Source: Aeromicrobium sp. Root495
Lineage (GTDB): Bacteria; Actinomycetota; Actinomycetes; Propionibacteriales; Nocardioidaceae
Length of the DNA: 64,000 nucleotides
Reading direction: 5' to 3'
NCBI RefSeq assembly: GCF_001426755.1
Contig: NZ_LMFJ01000001.1
Span: 2,406,070 to 2,470,069, forward strand
The notes under the pieces are model-generated. The model was not told where the DNA came from. It did no database searches and was given only the letters and a program-made list of their open reading frames with translations. Below are positions 51,264 through 59,459 of the stretch, in pieces; within the stretch, counting starts at the first letter, position 1; each line of letters begins with the position of its first letter. Position numbers and translations under genes: made by a program.

Positions 51264-52895
51264 CTAGATCTCGACGACGCTCAGCTCTCCGTCAGCGTGG
51301 AGGGCCCTCAAACGCTTCTTGTCAAACTTGCCGACCGAAGTCTTCGGCACCTCGGAGACGAAGCACCATCGTTCAGGCAGCCACCACTTCGCGACCTTAC
51401 CGTCGAGGAACCTCCGCAGGTCTTCAGGCGATGGCTCACGACCGTCCCGTACGACAATGGCTGCCAGGGGCCGTTCCTGCCACTTCTCGTCCGGCACACC
51501 GATCACCGAGGCCTCGAGCACGTCTGGGTGGCCGGCGAGCAGAAGCTCGAGCTCAACTGAGGAGATCCACTCTCCGCCGGACTTGATCACGTCCTTGGTC
51601 CGGTCGGTCAGCGTGACGAAGCTGTGTTCATCGATCCGACCGACGTCGCCCGTTCGCAACCAGCCCTCGTGGAACTTCTCGTCGTCCGCTTCCTCGCCGA
51701 CGTACGATCCAGTGATCCAAGGGCCGCGTACCTGTATCTCGCCGACCGACTTGTCGTCGTGCGGGAGATCGTGCCCCTCGTCGTCAACAATCCTCAGCTC
51801 CACCCCTGCGACCGGCCGACCCTGCGTGGCTCGAAGTCGCCACTGCTCGTCAGCGTCGAGTGATGTCGATGGCCGGGCAATGGACGCCAAAGGAGAAGTC
51901 TCGGTCATGCCCCACGCCTGCACCACGTTGATGCCGTACTTCTCCTCAAATTCCTGCATCAGGTGGAGAGGCACTGCGGAACCACCGCATGCAACCAGAT
52001 CGAGGGAGGTGACGTCGAAACTCGGGTGAGCCTCCAAGAAATGAAGGACGTCGTTCCAGATCGTCGGGACTGCGCCGGCAATGGTCGGCTTCTCGCTGTC
52101 GATGAGCCGAACCAGCGGCTCAGCCTGCAAGAAGCGCTCAGGCATGAGCAGGTCTGCACCAGCCATCAACGCGGCGTAGACCAGCCCCCACGCGTTGGCA
52201 TGGAACATCGGCACGATCGCGAGAACTCGGTCGTCACTGCTGACTCGCAGCCCGTCGGCAGCGCATGCTGCCATCGAGTGCAAGTATGTCGATCTGTGGC
52301 TGTAGGCGACGCCCTTCGGATTCCCAGTGGTGCCGGAGGTGTAACACATCGCCGCGGCTGAGCGTTCATCCAGATCGGGCCAGTCGAACGTCTCAGGCTG
52401 ACCTGCGATGAAATCCTCGTAGCCCACGACCGTCAGACCGTCGCGGCGGAGCGGAGTGAGGTCCACCCCACCTGTCACGACAACTGTGTGGACAGCAGCG
52501 AGTTGTGGCAACACCGGGGCGAGAAGGGGCACAACGCTCCCATCCACGATGACGACCTGGTCATCGGCGTGGTTCGCAATGTAGATGATCTGATCCGCTG
52601 TCAGGCGCAAGTTGAGGGTGTGCAGCACCGCACCCATCGACGGTACGGCGCAGTACGCTTCCACGTGCTCCTGGTTGTTCCACATAAACGTCGCCACACG
52701 ATCGTCCCCGGTGACCCCGCACTCTCGGAGGGCATTCGCGAGCTGGGCCGATCTCCGCCCGACCTCGGCAAACGTGCCAACCTTCACGCTCCCGTCGGGC
52801 TGCAGCGTCCGCACGGTAGCCGCGCCGTGCACGGTCGATCCATGGCGCAGTATGCCCGCTGTGGTGAGGGCGACGTCCATCATCGTGCTCCGCAT
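51264..52895 (-). CDS. Medium/long-chain fatty acyl-CoA synthetase
   Basis: A 543-aa ANL adenylating enzyme. The P-loop is CYTSGTTGNPKGVAYSH, followed by AWGMTETSPLAS, the adenylate motif GWLRTGDVGRIDEHSF, and the C-terminal KSGGEWISSVELE and PKTSVGKFDKKRL with its catalytic Lys. It activates the fatty acid that results from alkane oxidation for beta-oxidation. The ATG at 52895 has GAGGAG upstream. The operon spacing is 40 nt to the thioesterase. Confidence 0.93.
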   Translation of the reverse strand: MRSTMMDVALTTAGILRHGSTVHGAATVRTLQPDGSVKVGTFAEVGRRSAQLANALRECGVTGDDRVATFMWNNQEHVEAYCAVPSMGAVLHTLNLRLTADQIIYIANHADDQVVIVDGSVVPLLAPVLPQLAAVHTVVVTGGVDLTPLRRDGLTVVGYEDFIAGQPETFDWPDLDERSAAAMCYTSGTTGNPKGVAYSHRSTYLHSMAACAADGLRVSSDDRVLAIVPMFHANAWGLVYAALMAGADLLMPERFLQAEPLVRLIDSEKPTIAGAVPTIWNDVLHFLEAHPSFDVTSLDLVACGGSAVPLHLMQEFEEKYGINVVQAWGMTETSPLASIARPSTSLDADEQWRLRATQGRPVAGVELRIVDDEGHDLPHDDKSVGEIQVRGPWITGSYVGEEADDEKFHEGWLRTGDVGRIDEHSFVTLTDRTKDVIKSGGEWISSVELELLLAGHPDVLEASVIGVPDEKWQERPLAAIVVRDGREPSPEDLRRFLDGKVAKWWLPERWCFVSEVPKTSVGKFDKKRLRALHADGELSVVEI

Positions 52896-52953
52896 GAGAC
52901 TCCTCTGTTGGTGATGCCTTCAAAAGTCGCTGTCCCTGATATCAATTCCGCAA

Positions 52954-54021
52954 TCAGGCACGAGAGCGAGACAGCGACGTTGCTGCTGCCTCCAGGGCGC
53001 CGACCACGTCTTTCTCGAGCTGCGGCAGCAGGCTGACCGCCGCGACAACCGAGTTCACGCGAGTCCGCACGTCGACATCTCGCTGGATACCGGCACGTGC
53101 GGCCTTCGTCCACGCTTGGGCACATCGGCCGGCAACGTCGGCGAGTTCCTTGGTGGCGACGTCTCCGGTCAGCCGAGCGACGTCGTCAGAACCGTCCGCG
53201 AGCAGCTGGCGGAAGAGTCCTCCGCCGGTCCCTGCCTTTTCGATGAAGGCACTCAAACTGAACAGCAGAATCTCGAGCTCATCGAGCGGGAGCCCATCCC
53301 AGGTCTCGACATCGGACGCCAGGAGGGTGACGGCAGCCAGACCTTCGGCTCCGCTCGTTGCTCCCTTGAGGTTCACGATCCCCCCTCCTGAGGGGTGGCG
53401 CATGCTTTCCGCCGACTGCTGGAACGCGGTGGATGCGGCCACCGCGAGGTCCGGCAGTTCATCGGGCCACTCGATTCGATAGGTGCAGTGGCGGGTCGGC
53501 TCGGGGAACGACTTGGATGACCGCGCGCGCGCCAGTGCGTCAAGCGGGACCTCCTGCACCTCAGCCCGGTCGTTGTCCACGACGAAGGCCACACCCTGAT
53601 CTTCGTCGTAGCCGATCACGACGATGTCGTGGCGACTCATCTGCAGCTTGACCCTCAAGTACGGCAGTTCGGCAATGTCACCCCACACCAAGCTGGGTCG
53701 CCCCGCGTCGACCTCTTGGCGCACCCAGGACCACCCCTCGTCGGCGTCGTCGGTGGTGAGCATCTCAACGTCCCCGCCGAGGCGCGTGGGCAGATCTACT
53801 TCGAAGTCCGCACCACGCCCGACCAGGTAAATCGGGGGGATGAGACCGCTCGATCGGACATATGAGAGACCCAGTGCCCCTCCTAGGGCGAACACCAGAC
53901 CCTCACTGGGAGGTCCGTCCCATCCGAGACCATGCCAATGCAGCAGGTCGCGCATGGCGCCGGATCCACAGTGCCCTCCGATCTGATGCGGGTAGTCCTG
54001 CAGGCGGGTCGTGTGCGGCAT
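52954..54021 (-). CDS. BtrH N-terminal/DUF4872 protein
   Basis: A 355-aa protein. Residues 1-160 resemble the BtrH-type Cys acyltransferase/peptidase-like fold: HQIGGHCGSGAMRDLLHWHG supplies the Cys, and MSRHDIVVIGYDEDQGVAFVVDND supplies His and Asp. The C-terminal part is helical and matches DUF4872 in style (LPLDELEILLFSLSAFIEKAGTGGGLFRQLLADG). In butirosin synthesis BtrH transfers an acyl group from a carrier protein to an amine. Its presence in an alkane operon suggests an acyl-transfer step, but no carrier protein is nearby. AAGGA lies 7 nt before the ATG. Confidence 0.74.
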   Translation of the reverse strand: MPHTTRLQDYPHQIGGHCGSGAMRDLLHWHGLGWDGPPSEGLVFALGGALGLSYVRSSGLIPPIYLVGRGADFEVDLPTRLGGDVEMLTTDDADEGWSWVRQEVDAGRPSLVWGDIAELPYLRVKLQMSRHDIVVIGYDEDQGVAFVVDNDRAEVQEVPLDALARARSSKSFPEPTRHCTYRIEWPDELPDLAVAASTAFQQSAESMRHPSGGGIVNLKGATSGAEGLAAVTLLASDVETWDGLPLDELEILLFSLSAFIEKAGTGGGLFRQLLADGSDDVARLTGDVATKELADVAGRCAQAWTKAARAGIQRDVDVRTRVNSVVAAVSLLPQLEKDVVGALEAAATSLSRSRA

Positions 54022-54065
54022 GTGAATTCCTTCGAGTGGAGGCAGGGTCGGCGGAGATCCGGAGG

Positions 54066-54902
54066 TCAGTTGTCTCTGATTCGGTCCAAGTAGGTCTGGC
54101 GGGCGCCCATGTCGACATCCGTGAGAAACACTGAGTCAGCGCCAAGTGCCGAGCCGAGGCCCGTTGCGAGCCGGCCGGGAACGAACTTCATGGCCGCGAT
54201 CACGCCCCCAGCGAGCCGCGTGACGCGTACGAACGGTCGAGGGTTCTCGATCAGATCTGCCGTGGCTCGTCCGATCTCCTCCGGCTCTGCGTTCCGGAGC
54301 CCCTTCGCCCCAGCGGTGCCCGCGACGAGCTCGGTGTTGGTGAAGGTTGGCCGGACCGTGGAGAGCTGAACTCCCGACTTGCGGTACTCCTGGCGCGCTG
54401 CCTCCGTGAAACCGATCACCGCGAACTTGGTGGCGCAGTACGTCGCCAAGCCCGGGACGGCAAGCTCGCCAGCCAACGAGGCAGTGTTGATGATGTGACC
54501 TGTACGCCGCGGCAGCATCCGCTGGAGCGCAAGTTTGGTCCCAAAGATGACACCGAGGATGTTGATCTCGACCTGCCGGCGAGTGATTGCGTCTTCCTCT
54601 TCGTGCGCGTATCCGGTGGGCATGATGCCGGCGTTGTTGATCAGCACGTCGAGAGGCCCGAGCTCGGCCTCGACCAGGTCCAAGAAGGTCCGGAATGATT
54701 CGGGATCGGTCACGTCGAGGTGGGTGACCACTTTCACCCCGAGCTCGTCAGCGGCCTCCTTGGCCCGAGCTTCGTCGACATCACCGATGGCGACGCGGTG
54801 ACCACGGCCGATCAACTCCTTGGCGGTTTGATACCCGATCCCACGGGCCCCGCCAGTGATCGCCACTGTCTTGGGGATGGTTCGTGTGCTGCTGTTCGTC
54901 AT
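54066..54902 (-). CDS. Short-chain dehydrogenase/reductase, probable alcohol dehydrogenase of the pathway
   Basis: A 278-aa classical SDR. The NAD(P) motif is TGGARGIG (16-23), NNAG lies at 89-92, and the catalytic Ser142, Tyr155 and Lys159 lie in NTASLAG and YCATK. The aspartate after beta2 (GDVDEA) favours NAD(H). Between the P450 and the aldehyde dehydrogenase in the pathway, oxidation of an alkanol is the natural role. Its ATG overlaps the aldehyde dehydrogenase stop (ATGA). Confidence 0.88.
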   Translation of the reverse strand: MTNSSTRTIPKTVAITGGARGIGYQTAKELIGRGHRVAIGDVDEARAKEAADELGVKVVTHLDVTDPESFRTFLDLVEAELGPLDVLINNAGIMPTGYAHEEEDAITRRQVEINILGVIFGTKLALQRMLPRRTGHIINTASLAGELAVPGLATYCATKFAVIGFTEAARQEYRKSGVQLSTVRPTFTNTELVAGTAGAKGLRNAEPEEIGRATADLIENPRPFVRVTRLAGGVIAAMKFVPGRLATGLGSALGADSVFLTDVDMGARQTYLDRIRDN

Positions 54903-56428
54903 CTGCTCTGCTCCTTGTTCAGTCCGAGTCGTTGCTTCACACCGCGACCAGCTGCCACTCGCAACACCCGTCCAGCGATGGCTGTACGCCGGGAGGTGTA
55001 CGGGTACCAGTTGATCTCCTGCGTCAGCACAGGCAGGCGCGGCTCCGTCACGGCCTGGACCCGGCAGTACTTGCGCATCCCTTGCGCGCCACCTAGCCGC
55101 GCACCGATCCCTGACGACTTCCAACCGCTGTGGGGCAACGTGGTGGCGAAGAGGTTGCTGAAGACGTCGTTGATGTTGACCGCGCCCGCCTGCAGTCGCC
55201 GCGCGACACGTCGCGCTCGCGCGTGGTCGCGTGTCCACACCGTTGCAGACAGACCGTAGGTCGAGTCGTTGGCCAACCGGATGGCCTCATCTTCGTCGGC
55301 AACACGCATCACCGGAATGGTCGGGCCGAACGTCTCTTCGGTCATGCACGCCATCGTGTGATCGACATCGACGAGTACCGTCGGAGCGTAGTAGTTGCCC
55401 ACAGCACCGCGCGTTCCGCCAGCCGCGACGCGCGCTCCGGCGAGAACGGCCTCGCTGACATGACGATCTGCGATGTCGACCTGATTCTCGGTGACCATTG
55501 CCCCCACGTCACTGCCTAGCGCCGACCCCTGAGACAGGGACTGCACGCGCTGGGTGAGTCGAGCCACGAAATCGTCGTAGATCTCGGCGACGACGTACAC
55601 GCGTTCGACCGAGATACAGACCTGGCCGGCGTTGAAGAGGCCGCCCCACGCGATGCCCTCCACCGCCCGCGACAAGTCGGCGTCCTCGAGCACTATTGCC
55701 GGGTCTTTTCCGCCCAGTTCCAAGCTCAACGGTTTGAGCAGCTCAGCGCAACGTATTGCGACCGCGCGACCCGTAGCCGTCGAGCCCGTGAACTGCACAT
55801 AGTCGACGGCGTCGACCACAGCTGCTCCCGTGCTGCCGGCACCGACGACGTGGGCAAGAACCGGAGGTGCCCCGATCTCATTCCATCCCTCGACGACGCG
55901 CGCGCACGTCAAGGGGGTCTCCTCGGACGACTTGGCCAGGACTGCACACCCGGCGGCTAGAGCCGGGGCGGCGTCCATAAGGAAGAGGGTGATCGGGAAG
56001 TTCCACGGCGTGATCAGTCCCACCAATGGATAAGGGTGGTAGGACGTGGACAGTCGCTTCGGAAGGCTCAGGAGACCTGACGACCTCACTTTGTTGTCGG
56101 CGAGGAACTGCTCCGCGTGATCGGCGTAATAGGTGATGAACTCGCATGACGCTGTCGTCTCCACGAGCGCGTCGGGGCGGACCTTGCCGGTCTCGGCCTG
56201 CAACAAGTCAGTGAGCTCATCAGTGTGTGCCAGGATCCAATCGCGCCACTGACGCATCCATCTCGCTCTCTCGCGGGGGGCCGTCTCTGCCCACGCACCT
56301 TGCGCAACTCGGAGCCCATCCGCGATGGCGTTCACCGACTCGCGATCGTTCACTTCGACGGTCGCGACCGAACGTCCATCTGACGGGTTGCGCACGTCCA
56401 GGGCTGCCGCAGTGCTCGCTATGGTCAT
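54899..56428 (-). CDS. NAD(P)-dependent aldehyde dehydrogenase
   Basis: A 509-aa ALDH. LITPWNFPITLFL, the cofactor motif QFTGSTATGR, general base Glu237 in LELGGKDP and nucleophile Cys271 in NAGQVCIS are all in place, as is EETFGPTIPV. It would oxidise the alkanal to the fatty acid. The C-terminal extension (about 40 residues, SRRTAIAGRVLRVAAGRGVKQRLGL) is longer than usual and amphipathic, perhaps for membrane attachment. It is coupled to both neighbours by ATGA overlaps. Confidence 0.94.
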   Translation of the reverse strand: MTIASTAAALDVRNPSDGRSVATVEVNDRESVNAIADGLRVAQGAWAETAPRERARWMRQWRDWILAHTDELTDLLQAETGKVRPDALVETTASCEFITYYADHAEQFLADNKVRSSGLLSLPKRLSTSYHPYPLVGLITPWNFPITLFLMDAAPALAAGCAVLAKSSEETPLTCARVVEGWNEIGAPPVLAHVVGAGSTGAAVVDAVDYVQFTGSTATGRAVAIRCAELLKPLSLELGGKDPAIVLEDADLSRAVEGIAWGGLFNAGQVCISVERVYVVAEIYDDFVARLTQRVQSLSQGSALGSDVGAMVTENQVDIADRHVSEAVLAGARVAAGGTRGAVGNYYAPTVLVDVDHTMACMTEETFGPTIPVMRVADEDEAIRLANDSTYGLSATVWTRDHARARRVARRLQAGAVNINDVFSNLFATTLPHSGWKSSGIGARLGGAQGMRKYCRVQAVTEPRLPVLTQEINWYPYTSRRTAIAGRVLRVAAGRGVKQRLGLNKEQSR

Positions 56429-57144
56429 GGGATCTCCGACGTCGAGGGCGTTGTTCGAATGTTTACGGCATGGTCGGCGCTGGGCACCTCGGTGAAGGCA
56501 TCGGAGACCGCGGGTATCGAGGCCCCCATCAGCAGTCCGTAGTGAAGTTGGAGTTCCGTCAGGATCTCGGCCAATGGCAGGTCGTCGAAGACGCCACGGT
56601 CTCGTACGTACTCCATGTGTTGGGTGCCGTCAGCGGTAAATGCGTGCATCAGCGCGTCGTTCTCGCCGTCGAACTCAACGGGGGGGACCCCGAACCGAGC
56701 ACACAGCTCGCGGTTAAATGCCGGGGTGGCCTTGACCCATCGTCCATCGATGTGCAGGGAGCTATAACCGTGGAAGACGAAAAGATCTGACCCGCTCATC
56801 AACTCACGCAACGAATCGGTCTGAAGATGGTTGCGCACATCAGCGAAACCCAGGCGCGCCGGAATGCCGGCGGCGCGGCAGGCCGCAGTCAGCAGCACCG
56901 CCTTGGGAACGCAATAGGCACGCCCAGCCTCCAGGACGTGACTCGCTCGGTAGTGCGATGGGTCATCAGACACCTGATAGGGGTCGTACCAGATCTGGTC
57001 ACGGACGGCGACAAACAGTCGCATCGCCCTCTCCCTGTCGGTGAGCGCGCCAATGATCGAGTTCGCGGTGAATTCACGAACGGCCTCGTGCTCGATGTCG
57101 AGATACTCCGTTGCCTCAAGGAATGTGCGGGTCGGCTCGCTCAT
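56425..57144 (-). CDS. Transglutaminase-like cysteine protein, first gene of the alkane operon
   Basis: A 239-aa transglutaminase-fold protein. The catalytic Cys78 lies in GRAYCVPKAVLLTAACRAAGIPARLGF, with His125 in FHGYSSLHIDGRW and the third position in VKATPAFN, where the usual Asp of the DP(T) motif is not obvious. No signal peptide is present, so it is cytosolic. Members of this group are unassigned. It leads the operon with ALDH, SDR and FadD, so it may act in acyl or amide chemistry of the pathway. Its ATG has only GAGAAG upstream. Confidence 0.8.
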   Translation of the reverse strand: MSEPTRTFLEATEYLDIEHEAVREFTANSIIGALTDRERAMRLFVAVRDQIWYDPYQVSDDPSHYRASHVLEAGRAYCVPKAVLLTAACRAAGIPARLGFADVRNHLQTDSLRELMSGSDLFVFHGYSSLHIDGRWVKATPAFNRELCARFGVPPVEFDGENDALMHAFTADGTQHMEYVRDRGVFDDLPLAEILTELQLHYGLLMGASIPAVSDAFTEVPSADHAVNIRTTPSTSEIP

Positions 57145-57732
57145 CTTCTCGGCAAGCCGCTCGCCAACCAGGCGTTTCTTGCCACTGGACTCGATTTAGA
57201 AGACACAGGGATCGAGGCGGGCGAGGTTTCCCGAACTCCCCCCACAGCCGCAACACGCTCGACCGTTCTCATGCTGATCGGAGTCAGATGGGACTGAAAA
57301 AACTTGACCACCAAGGATCCCTTCGTGTCGCCTGAGTTGTCGATTTAACCGCCTGTTCTCCATCGTTGGACATTTCTTCGTTTTTGTCAACGAAAGAACA
57401 GAGTCGACAATCTGTGCGAGGTTGGTCTTCTCGCAGCTATGTCTTGTCCCGTCACTACTAGCGTCGGCAAGCCACAACTCGCAGGGCTCGGGAGTGAAAC
57501 AGCGAGGCCTTCCCGCACTCGCCATAGGGGCGGTGTGCGCTCCGATCTCGCGAACAGGATGAAGCGGTCACTACCCTGGACGAGCAGGGGCGTTCATTGC
57601 AGCGCGCCGATGAGCAGACGGGCATTGCTCGCCTCTCTCAGAAATCCCATCATCACGAGCCAAGGCCCCAACGCCTCGCCAGGCCTGCGCAGCCGCGCCA
57701 CCTGATTGCCGAGACGCCAACCCTCACTCCGG
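57145..57732. other. Long intergenic region with the operon promoter
   Basis: 588 bp without a convincing gene. A plus-strand frame at 57439-57705 (88 aa, Arg/Ser-rich) has no Shine-Dalgarno or family and looks spurious. The region contains the promoter and palindrome at 57362-57394, which drive transcription to the left. The rest shows nothing recognisable. Confidence 0.4.
57362..57394 (-). promoter_or_regulatory. Promoter with operator upstream of the transglutaminase/ALDH operon
   Basis: On the minus strand TTGACA (57385-57390) and AACGAT (57362-57367) are separated by exactly 17 bp. The -35 lies within the inverted repeat TTCGTT (57377-57382), TTTGTC, AACGAA (57389-57394). This predicts a repressible promoter about 215 bp upstream of the transglutaminase start. 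Confidence 0.55.
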
Positions 57733-59064
57733 TCACGCACTTCCCGGAGGAACTCGACGCTGAGCGTCCTCGAGCTGAATGGGTCGGAGACTGTACTGGC
57801 TGTGCGAGTTCTCACCATGAAAACTGACATGGGCAGTGCAGTGATCCAAGCTGACGTCGCTCGAACTGTCGATGACGTGAGCCCGACCCTCAAGGTCGTC
57901 CCACGCCACTAGGTCGCCAAATCGGCGCAACGAGTGCCCAATGAGCCAAGAATCGGCGTACTCAGCGACGAATGGCCCAGCTGCGAGCAGACCTGGCTCG
58001 AGCTCATCGAGCGTGCGGAACTCGATTGGGGCGCCGGACTCGAAGAGGTCGCCGCGGCCCGCTGGATCGTCCGTAACCGAAACGAACTCGATGATGTTGT
58101 AGTCGAGCTCTGGGAGCCGCTTCGAGACCTCGAACTCATCCCACACCGGAATCATGTCCTCGGATACGTCGGTCACAATTAGACCGTCCAGGATGGGTGA
58201 CCCGACGGGTAGGCGGAACCACCTCGACTCGCCTCGGATGTACGTGTCGTCGCGAACAGAGACCACGAGTGCTCGTGGTTCGTTTTCGTCGCTGATCGCC
58301 ATCCGGAGATCGAGAGCTCCAGGAGTGCCACCCGGCAGGCCGCCCCAGAACGGTTCCGTATGGGCCGCAGAAAGGCCTCGCCTTAACGGTCTCACCGCAA
58401 ACAGGTCGCATCCGTACTCGTCGAACACGGCCACAGCGGCGGGCTTCAACGGGTGCGCGAGCCCGGGGCGCAGGCCGCCCCCACCCTCCGGGACAACCCA
58501 CCAAGCCCCTTCGTCTCGTAGCAGTCGAGTCTTAATCGGCCCGTTGCTCTGCTCGTCTGGCCCGCACGTCAGCAGACCCAGACGCTCACCTGCGTCGTCG
58601 CTGGCAAGCAGGATTGTCTCGAGCTGATGGCGAGACGGGCGACGAGTCGTCTTCGTTCGATCAGGAAGCCGCACTCCCCTGGCCCAGCTCGTGTCGTCAC
58701 TGATCCAGGTCACCCAGCGTCGTGCAGCCTCGAGCTCGACTCCTGTCCCCTGAACCTCGCTCGAGAAGGCGACGCCTCGCGAGTCGGCGACGATCGAGGA
58801 GTAGGCGTCGAGACCATCGACAAGGCGCTCGTCGCACTCAGCCAGGTGATCCCACAACTCGCGAAGATGCTTCGTGGCATGCACCCAAGTGAGTCCAGCT
58901 CGACTGCTCGATTCATCGAGCTTATGTGAGCTCCAGATGATTCCTACGCACCAGCCACGCTCGTCGAGAACGAGGCGGAACCGAGCGAGATCCTCGAGTT
59001 CATAGGAGGGCCGGTCAGGCGGGAAGTACTTCAAGTGACGTGCGGGTCGAGCTGAATTCTCCAA
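57733..59064 (-). CDS. Hypothetical 443-aa protein beside the methyltransferase module
   Basis: A long acidic soluble protein of unknown family. It starts at TTG 59064, supported by a strong AGGAGG 8-9 nt upstream. Recognisable features are only compositional: many Trp and Asp/Glu residues (SSHKLDESSSRAGLTWVHATKHLRELWDHL, WWVVPEGGGGLRPGL), no membrane segment and no Walker motif. It is oriented away from the zinc-ribbon/Dam genes. It could be a component of a defence system with Dam and ParB-like protein, or unrelated. Confidence 0.62.
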   Translation of the reverse strand: MENSARPARHLKYFPPDRPSYELEDLARFRLVLDERGWCVGIIWSSHKLDESSSRAGLTWVHATKHLRELWDHLAECDERLVDGLDAYSSIVADSRGVAFSSEVQGTGVELEAARRWVTWISDDTSWARGVRLPDRTKTTRRPSRHQLETILLASDDAGERLGLLTCGPDEQSNGPIKTRLLRDEGAWWVVPEGGGGLRPGLAHPLKPAAVAVFDEYGCDLFAVRPLRRGLSAAHTEPFWGGLPGGTPGALDLRMAISDENEPRALVVSVRDDTYIRGESRWFRLPVGSPILDGLIVTDVSEDMIPVWDEFEVSKRLPELDYNIIEFVSVTDDPAGRGDLFESGAPIEFRTLDELEPGLLAAGPFVAEYADSWLIGHSLRRFGDLVAWDDLEGRAHVIDSSSDVSLDHCTAHVSFHGENSHSQYSLRPIQLEDAQRRVPPGSA

Positions 59065-59237
59065 GAGCTGGACCTCCTCGGGTCGCGGCTGAGCATGCCG
59101 ATGCGGGTTGTGCGACGAGCGCAGAAATCATTAGTGCAAGGCTCGCAGACGTGGCACTGCGCTCCCGCTGAGCCAGTGCCGTAATCGGCCAAGACTCAAT
59201 CTTCAGTTCCGATAGACCACGTCTTGCGGCATCTCAG

Positions 59238-59259
59238 TGTGACAGATATAAATGTCACA
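59238..59259 (+). promoter_or_regulatory. Leaderless promoter and operator of the zinc-ribbon/Dam operon
   Basis: Inverted repeat TGTGACA (59238-59244) and TGTCACA (59253-59259) with 8-bp spacer GATATAAA. TATAAA (59247-59252) is a -10 followed by 6 nt and the ATG at 59259. The operator straddles the -10 and start point, giving tight control of the methyltransferase operon. Confidence 0.6.
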
Positions 59260-59459
59260 TGGCAAGATCCTTCGCAGCTCTTGACGACCAGGCGCTCGAC
59301 GAATTGCGGGGTCGAGTCCGGGACGAACAACTACGCCGGAGAGATCAGTGGCAACGCTGTCAGAACTGCAGGATCGGCTTCTTGGCACGGCGAGGTGCTC
59401 GATACTGTTCAGGCCGCTGCCGCACCGCCGCCTACCGTGGAAGGAGGACCGAGGCATGA
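59259..59459 (+). CDS. Small zinc-ribbon protein preceding the methyltransferase
   Basis: A 66-aa protein. The N-terminal charged helix is FAALDDQALDELRGRVRDEQLRRRDQW; then a zinc ribbon RCQNCRIGFLARRGARYCSGRCRTAAYRGRR carries Cys34, Cys37, Cys50 and Cys54. The layout resembles small DNA-binding ribbon proteins found beside phage replication and methylase genes. Its TGA overlaps the Dam ATG (ATGA). It may repress its own promoter (59238-59259) or recruit the methyltransferase. Confidence 0.7.
   Translation: MARSFAALDDQALDELRGRVRDEQLRRRDQWQRCQNCRIGFLARRGARYCSGRCRTAAYRGRRTEA

Noticed and set aside
57439-57705. 88-aa plus-strand ORF in the long gap
   Set aside because: Arg/Ser-rich, no ribosome-binding site, no domain, and placed beside promoter sequences; most likely not translated.
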